A stretch of 64,000 nucleotides of DNA from DATLGB01 sp964242305 (lineage in GTDB: Bacteria > Actinomycetota > Thermoleophilia > Solirubrobacterales > Solirubrobacteraceae). Each line of letters opens with the position of its first letter. Within the stretch, counting starts at the first letter, position 1. The notes beneath the pieces were generated by a model. That model worked only from the letters and a program-made list of their open reading frames with translations. It did not search any database and was not told the DNA's origin. Position numbers and translations under genes: made by a program. The stretch is from NCBI GenBank assembly GCA_964242305.1, contig CAXTBB010000011.1, positions 1-64,000 of the forward strand, written 5' to 3'. This document shows, piece after piece, positions 59,805 to 64,000 of the stretch.

Positions 59805-61768
59805 GCGCCAGCCATTTCGGCCCGCAGCGCCAGCGCGGCCGCGCCCCGCTGGGCGGCGTCGTCGGGCGCCGACTCGATGACCACGCGGCAGGGGCGGTCG
59901 GCCAGCACCGTCTCCAGCGTCTTGCCGAACAGCGACCCGCCCGCGACCCGGCGCGGCAGCCCGATGACGATCGCCGACGCCCGCATGTCCTCGGCCTCCT
60001 CGATGATGCGCCGCCCGGCCTGGCCCGGGCGCACCTTCTCCCAGTGCCCGGTCACCCGCCGCCCGCCGGCGACGCGGGCCTGCTCGATCATCGAGTCGGC
60101 GGCAGCCTCGGCCGCCGGCATCCGCTCCTCGAGCTTGAGCGCGTACGGCACCGGGATCGTCACCAGCAGGTGGATGCCGTGCCGCTTGCGGGCCGCCAGC
60201 TTCGCCGCCGTGGCCACGATGCGCGGGTTGTAGCCGTCCTCCCCGTTGAGGGCGACGAGCACGGAGTCGTACTCGGCCTCGTGGTCGACGACCGGCTGCG
60301 GGATCGCCACCTTGTGCGTGCTGGTGAGGTCCAGGCCGAGCGAGTGCCGGAAGGGGACGTAGATGATCAGCCCGAGCACCAGCCAGGTGACGCCGGCGAT
60401 CGCCACCCCCGGGTTGAGCACGACGATGACGATGAAGGCGACGAAGGTGAACGTCCCGCCGACGATCGCGAACATGGGCGCGTCGTAGTCGCCGATGCGC
60501 AGGTTGCCAGGCCCCCGGTACGGGCGCGTGCGCTCGGGCATCGTCGCCCGCAGGCGCGCTACGGAGACATGGGCGACCGTGAAGCTCAGCAGCGCCCCGA
60601 ACGAGTACAGCCCGCCGAGGAAGTCCGCCTGGCCGGGCAGCAGCGCCACGATGGCCAGGCCCCCGAAGAGGGCGATCCCGATGTACGGCGTCCCGTACTT
60701 CGGGTGCAGCGTGCGCAGCCCGTCGGGCATCTGGCGGTGGATGCCCATCGAGTACACGAGCCGGGACACGCCGATCAGACCCGCGTTGGTGGCCAGGAAC
60801 AGGATCGTGGCGGCCAGCAGCCCGACGTAGAGCTCCGTCGGCCCCTGCAGCGGCCCGAGGTCCATCGCGCGCACCAGCCCCAGGATCGGATCGCCGGCGC
60901 TGCCGCCCTGCTGCTCGGTCAGCCCGAGGTTGGTGAACATGTCGCCGACCTTGACCGCTCCGCTCGTGACCGCCTCGTCCCCGGCCCGCGCGGCCTGCAC
61001 CGGCAGCGCGCTCAGCGCGATCGACGGCAGCGTCAGGTAGATGGCGAACACCGCCAGGCGGACGCGGTTGATCGCCTTCGGGATCGTGATCGTCTCGTCG
61101 ATGGCCTCCTCGGCCATGTTCGAGATCGTCTCGATGCCCGTGTAGGCGAGCATGCCGATCGGGATCGCCAGCACGAACTGCGACCACGTCGGCGCCGTCC
61201 CCAGGTCCACGTTGGAGACCAGCACATCGGGCGAGAAGACGACGAAGACGCCGAGCAGGACCAGCAGCAGCTGGGTGGCGAAGTCGATGACCGCGAGCAG
61301 GACGTTGACCGAGGTCGACTCCTCCGTCCCGCGGATGTTGAGCGCGACCAGGCCGGCGACCACCACCGCGCCGCCGATGATGTCCCCCGGCGAGTGCCGC
61401 AGGAAGTCCCAGAACAGCCCGCCCAGGTAGTGCGGGACGAAGAACGCGCTGATCGCGACGGTCAGCGTGTATGTGAGCATCCCCGCCCAGGCGGCGAAGA
61501 AGGACCAGAACTCGTTGAACGCCCGCCGCGCGAACGACGACGACCCGCCCGCCTCGGGGAACATCGCCGTCGCCTCCGCGTACGACGCCGCCGTCATGAA
61601 GAAGAAGACGCCGGTGATCATGAACACGATCGGCGTCAGGCCCAGCGCGTAGGAGGCGACCAGGCCGAGCGCGTAGTAGATCGACGAGCCGACGTTGCCG
61701 TATGCCGTGGCGAAGAGGGCGTTCGTGCCCAGCACCCGCTGGAGTCCGTGGAGACGGCGTTCGGCCAA
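59801..61768 (-). CDS. APC-superfamily permease with C-terminal UspA-like domain
   Basis: About 655 residues. Membrane part with NALFATAYGNVGSSIYYALG, FMTAASYAEATAMFPEAGGSS, LAYTGIETISNMAEEAID (substrate/helix-broken region) and NAGLIGVSRLVYSMGIHRQMP. UspA-like tail from ~residue 485 (YDSVLVALNGEDGYNPRIVATAAKLA; SAIVIGLPRRVAGGSLFGKT with the GxxG-type loop). The paralogue at 57592-59571 is only distantly alike. It may import amino acids or, like KimA, potassium. A TTG at 61768 gives a start that matches the family (AERRLHGLQRVLG); ATGs further upstream overlap the divergent acyltransferase gene. Confidence 0.85.
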   Translation of the reverse strand: MAERRLHGLQRVLGTNALFATAYGNVGSSIYYALGLVASYALGLTPIVFMITGVFFFMTAASYAEATAMFPEAGGSSSFARRAFNEFWSFFAAWAGMLTYTLTVAISAFFVPHYLGGLFWDFLRHSPGDIIGGAVVVAGLVALNIRGTEESTSVNVLLAVIDFATQLLLVLLGVFVVFSPDVLVSNVDLGTAPTWSQFVLAIPIGMLAYTGIETISNMAEEAIDETITIPKAINRVRLAVFAIYLTLPSIALSALPVQAARAGDEAVTSGAVKVGDMFTNLGLTEQQGGSAGDPILGLVRAMDLGPLQGPTELYVGLLAATILFLATNAGLIGVSRLVYSMGIHRQMPDGLRTLHPKYGTPYIGIALFGGLAIVALLPGQADFLGGLYSFGALLSFTVAHVSVARLRATMPERTRPYRGPGNLRIGDYDAPMFAIVGGTFTFVAFIVIVVLNPGVAIAGVTWLVLGLIIYVPFRHSLGLDLTSTHKVAIPQPVVDHEAEYDSVLVALNGEDGYNPRIVATAAKLAARKRHGIHLLVTIPVPYALKLEERMPAAEAAADSMIEQARVAGGRRVTGHWEKVRPGQAGRRIIEEAEDMRASAIVIGLPRRVAGGSLFGKTLETVLADRPCRVVIESAPDDAAQRGAAALALRAEMAGA

Positions 61769-61803
61769 GGATTTTGAGTTTACGGCCGATACCGTCCGGA
61801 CCA

Positions 61804-62985
61804 GTGAGCGCCACACCGCCCACACCACGACGCCTGAAGGAGCTCGACGCCGTGCGCGGACTCGCGGCGCTCTCCGTGATGTTCGGCCACTCGGCCACCG
61901 TCCTACCCGCCTTTGCCACCGGGACGCGCGGCGACGGGGTGACGGCGCTCAACCTGCTCAAGTACACCCCGCTGAACCTGCTGATCTCCGGTTCGGCGGC
62001 GGTCATGGTCTTCTTCGTCCTGAGCGGGTTCGTGCTGACGCTGCCGATGCTCGCGAACGGCGGCGACAGCTACAGCGCGTTCCTGATCCGGCGGTTCTGC
62101 CGGCTGTGGATCCCCTACGCAGCGGCCGTGGTCCTCGCCGTCGTCGCGTCGCTGGCGTTCATCGGGGACACGAACGCGGGCCTCAGCGAGTGGTTCAACA
62201 CCAAGTGGATGCACGAGCCGGGGCTCGAGAGCATCGTCGCCCACGTCGCCCTGATCCCGTCCTTCCACAACGACGCGTTCGACCCGGTGATCTGGTCCCT
62301 GGTCCACGAGATGCGCATCTCGCTGGTCTTCCCGCTGCTCGCGGCCGCGGTGCTCGCGTTCGGTCCCCTTCGCAGCCTCGGCGCCGCGCTGGCCCTGGCG
62401 ACGGTCTGCTACGTCATCGGCAGCTCGGTCATCACGGGGACCGACTATTTCCGGACGGGGGAGTACGTGCTGTGCTTCGTCGTCGGGATCCTGCTGGCCG
62501 GCCACCGCCGATCGCTGCAGGAGCGCCTGGTGGCGACCGGGCCACGGGTGCGCGCGGTGCTGTGGATCGTCGCGGCGGTCGCGCTCAGCTGGCGCGACGT
62601 GATCCCCGCCGGGCCGCTCCCCGGGCCGCTCGAGCGTCTGGCGCACCTCGACCTGGTCGACGTCATCGTCAACACGATCGGCGCCGCACTGGTCATCGTC
62701 CTGGTGCAGGACGGAGCGGCCAAGCGGCTGCTGCGCCGGTCGGTGCCGCAGTTCTTCGGGCGCATCTCCTACAGCCTCTATCTCGTCCACGCCGTCGTCC
62801 TGCTCGGTGTCCTGCACCTGATCGGGGAGACGGATCGGCCCGCGCTGGCGTTCCCGATCGTGTGGGCCCTTTCCGTCGCCCTCGCGACCCTTGGGCAGCG
62901 GTACGTCGAGCTTCCCGCCCAGCAGCTCGGCCGGCGTCTGAGCCGGCGGCAGCCCGTCGGCGCCCCGTACCCCGCCGAGGCCTGA
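61804..62985 (+). CDS. Acyltransferase family 3 (membrane O-acyltransferase)
   Basis: A 393-residue multi-pass protein. KELDAVRGLAALSVMFGHSA contains the conserved Arg and His of acyltransferase-3 proteins; VMVFFVLSGFVLTLPML follows; RRFCRLWIPYAAA and the late SYSLYLVHAVVLLG are typical. About ten membrane segments. It would O-acetylate or acylate a surface sugar. GTG start 35 bases from the divergent permease start. Followed after 7 bases by a glycosyltransferase gene, which supports a polysaccharide role. Confidence 0.9.
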   Translation: MSATPPTPRRLKELDAVRGLAALSVMFGHSATVLPAFATGTRGDGVTALNLLKYTPLNLLISGSAAVMVFFVLSGFVLTLPMLANGGDSYSAFLIRRFCRLWIPYAAAVVLAVVASLAFIGDTNAGLSEWFNTKWMHEPGLESIVAHVALIPSFHNDAFDPVIWSLVHEMRISLVFPLLAAAVLAFGPLRSLGAALALATVCYVIGSSVITGTDYFRTGEYVLCFVVGILLAGHRRSLQERLVATGPRVRAVLWIVAAVALSWRDVIPAGPLPGPLERLAHLDLVDVIVNTIGAALVIVLVQDGAAKRLLRRSVPQFFGRISYSLYLVHAVVLLGVLHLIGETDRPALAFPIVWALSVALATLGQRYVELPAQQLGRRLSRRQPVGAPYPAEA

Positions 62986-62992
62986 CGTCGCG

Positions 62993-63982
62993 GTGGACGT
63001 CAGCGTGCTCACACCGGTGCTGAACGAGGAGTCTCACCTCCACGACGTGGTCAACCGGATGCAGGGCCAGGACTTCGACGGCGAGGTCGAGTTCCTGTTC
63101 ATCGACGGCGGCTCGACGGACGCCAGCCGGGCGATCCTGGCCGAGCGGGCGGCCGCCGACCCGCGCATTCGCGTCCTCGACAATCCCCGCCGGCGCACGC
63201 CCTTCGCGCTCAACCTCGGCCTGCGAGCCGCCCGCGGGGAGTTCGTCGCGCGCATGGACGCCCACACGCGCTATCCGCCCGAGTACCTGCGGCTGGGTGT
63301 CCACCGGCTTCGGCGCGGCGGCGCCACGCACGTCAGCGGCCCGCAGCTCGCCGTCGGGGACGGGCGGCCGTGGTCGGACCGGGTCGCGCTGGCGCTGTCG
63401 ACCTCCCTGGGCACCGGCGGCGCTGCCTTTCGCTCGGCCGGGGACGCCGAGTTCGAGGTCGACACCGGCTTCACCGGGATGTGGCGCCGCGACGTCCTCG
63501 AGCGCGCAGGCGGCTGGGACGAGGCCTGGCTGACCGACCAGGACTGCGAGCTGGCCTTCCGGCTGCACGAGACGGAGCCGGGCGCCCACGTCTGCGTCCC
63601 CGCGATGGCGGCCCAGTACCTGCCGCGCGACTCGCTGGCGAGCCTGCGCCGCCAGTACTGGCAGTACGGGCTGCACAAGGTCAAGACGTTCCGCCGCCAC
63701 CCGCAGGCGATGCGCCCGTCGCACCTGCTCCCGCCCGTCGTCGCCGCCACCGTGCTGGCCGCGCCGTTCAGCCGCATCGCACGCCTCGGCCTGGGCGGTT
63801 ACGCCGCCGCACTCGTTGTCACCGCCGCCCGCGCCGACGCGTCGCCGGGAGACGCCGCCGCGCTCCCGCTGGTCCACGCGACCATGCACCTGGCCTACGG
63901 CTTCGGCCTGATCGCCGGCGTCCGTCAAGAGGGTCTCCCCGCCGCCGCGATCGCCGGCGCGGTGAGACGGGTGCTGGCGTGA
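62993..63982 (+). CDS. Family 2 glycosyltransferase
   Basis: A 329-residue GT-A enzyme. VSVLTPVLNEESHLHDVVNRM is the family 2 start, FLFIDGGSTDASRAI the UDP/NDP-binding Asp, FVARMDAHTRYPPEY the DxD-like metal site, and EAWLTDQDCELAFRLHE the catalytic-base region (ED/QDC). The C-terminus has two hydrophobic segments (VVAATVLAAPF, AAALVVTAARA). Similar to ExoA/succinoglycan-type transferases. GTG start. Its stop overlaps the next start (GTGA). Confidence 0.9.
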   Translation: MDVSVLTPVLNEESHLHDVVNRMQGQDFDGEVEFLFIDGGSTDASRAILAERAAADPRIRVLDNPRRRTPFALNLGLRAARGEFVARMDAHTRYPPEYLRLGVHRLRRGGATHVSGPQLAVGDGRPWSDRVALALSTSLGTGGAAFRSAGDAEFEVDTGFTGMWRRDVLERAGGWDEAWLTDQDCELAFRLHETEPGAHVCVPAMAAQYLPRDSLASLRRQYWQYGLHKVKTFRRHPQAMRPSHLLPPVVAATVLAAPFSRIARLGLGGYAAALVVTAARADASPGDAAALPLVHATMHLAYGFGLIAGVRQEGLPAAAIAGAVRRVLA

Positions 63983-64000
63983 GGCTGGCCGCCTACGAGG
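63979..64000 (+). CDS. Start of a further gene, truncated by window end
   Basis: A GTG at 63979 overlaps the glycosyltransferase stop as GTGA and opens a frame RLAAYE... that continues beyond base 64000. The same overlap style is used throughout the window, so a next operon gene is likely. Nothing can be said about its product. Confidence 0.45.

Overview
This 64 kb window is very GC-rich and densely packed. Neighbouring genes often overlap by 4 bases (ATGA or GTGA), and many start codons are GTG or TTG. Together with the protein types (biotin-dependent acyl-CoA carboxylase, class III adenylate cyclase with membrane and HAMP regions, Frc-like sugar ABC transporter, Tat-exported amine oxidase, many UspA/APC permeases), this points to a chromosomal segment of a high-GC actinobacterium. 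Solirubrobacterales/Thermoleophilia is my best guess, but that is inference. No phage, plasmid, insertion sequence, rRNA or CRISPR array is visible. One tRNA (Gln, CUG) is present. A run of 10 Ns at 19353-19362 shows the sequence is a scaffold.

Layout. 1-6287: end of a secreted lamin-tail protein, a methyltransferase and an acetyltransferase, then a receiver-EAL c-di-GMP phosphodiesterase coupled to a Kup potassium transporter and AzlCD amino-acid exporter. 6292-14394 (minus): a decayed AbiEi/DUF559-like gene, a PLP decarboxylase, a GH65 disaccharide phosphorylase with its beta-phosphoglucomutase, and both subunits of an acyl-CoA carboxylase. 14430-31190: lipid, hydrolase and redox genes, including an esterase, a fused hydrolase/AMP-binding protein, a CocE-type hydrolase broken by the assembly gap, an amidase, an adenylate cyclase, a DNA glycosylase, a quinone oxidoreductase with a P450, an amine oxidase and an aldolase. 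31277-39183: a sugar module with PfkB kinase, DUF1349 protein, Gfo/Idh oxidoreductase, DeoR regulator, ROK kinase, Frc-type ABC transporter and a divergent SIS isomerase. 39234-48676: a penicillin-acylase-like Ntn hydrolase, FMN alpha-hydroxy-acid oxidase, TetR/SRPBCC pair, small membrane and repeat proteins, Aat and a GGDEF-EAL protein. 48799-56322: an unusual FtsH-like membrane protease with a partner protein, and a heterodimeric ABC exporter. 56327-61768 (minus): tRNA-Gln, two TrkA-like RCK proteins and two APC permeases with UspA tails. 61804-64000: acyltransferase, glycosyltransferase and the first codons of another gene, likely a surface polysaccharide locus.

Most striking observations: (1) a 58-bp double-palindrome element occurs twice, 17 kb apart, and is read in the same frame within two unrelated proteins. 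In one it is an internal insertion in the carboxylase alpha subunit. In the other it supplies the start codon and signal-peptide n-region of a secreted protein. This resembles Rickettsia palindromic elements. (2) The assembly gap is probably an artefact: a 14-bp identity on its two sides rejoins one hydrolase gene in frame and leaves 71 bp of foreign sequence that looks like a Tat signal. (3) An FtsH-like protease with four predicted membrane segments and two insertions in the AAA domain is coupled to a single-pass membrane protein of unknown function. (4) A small protein is built of six-residue repeats in which valine and serine positions switch to cysteine.
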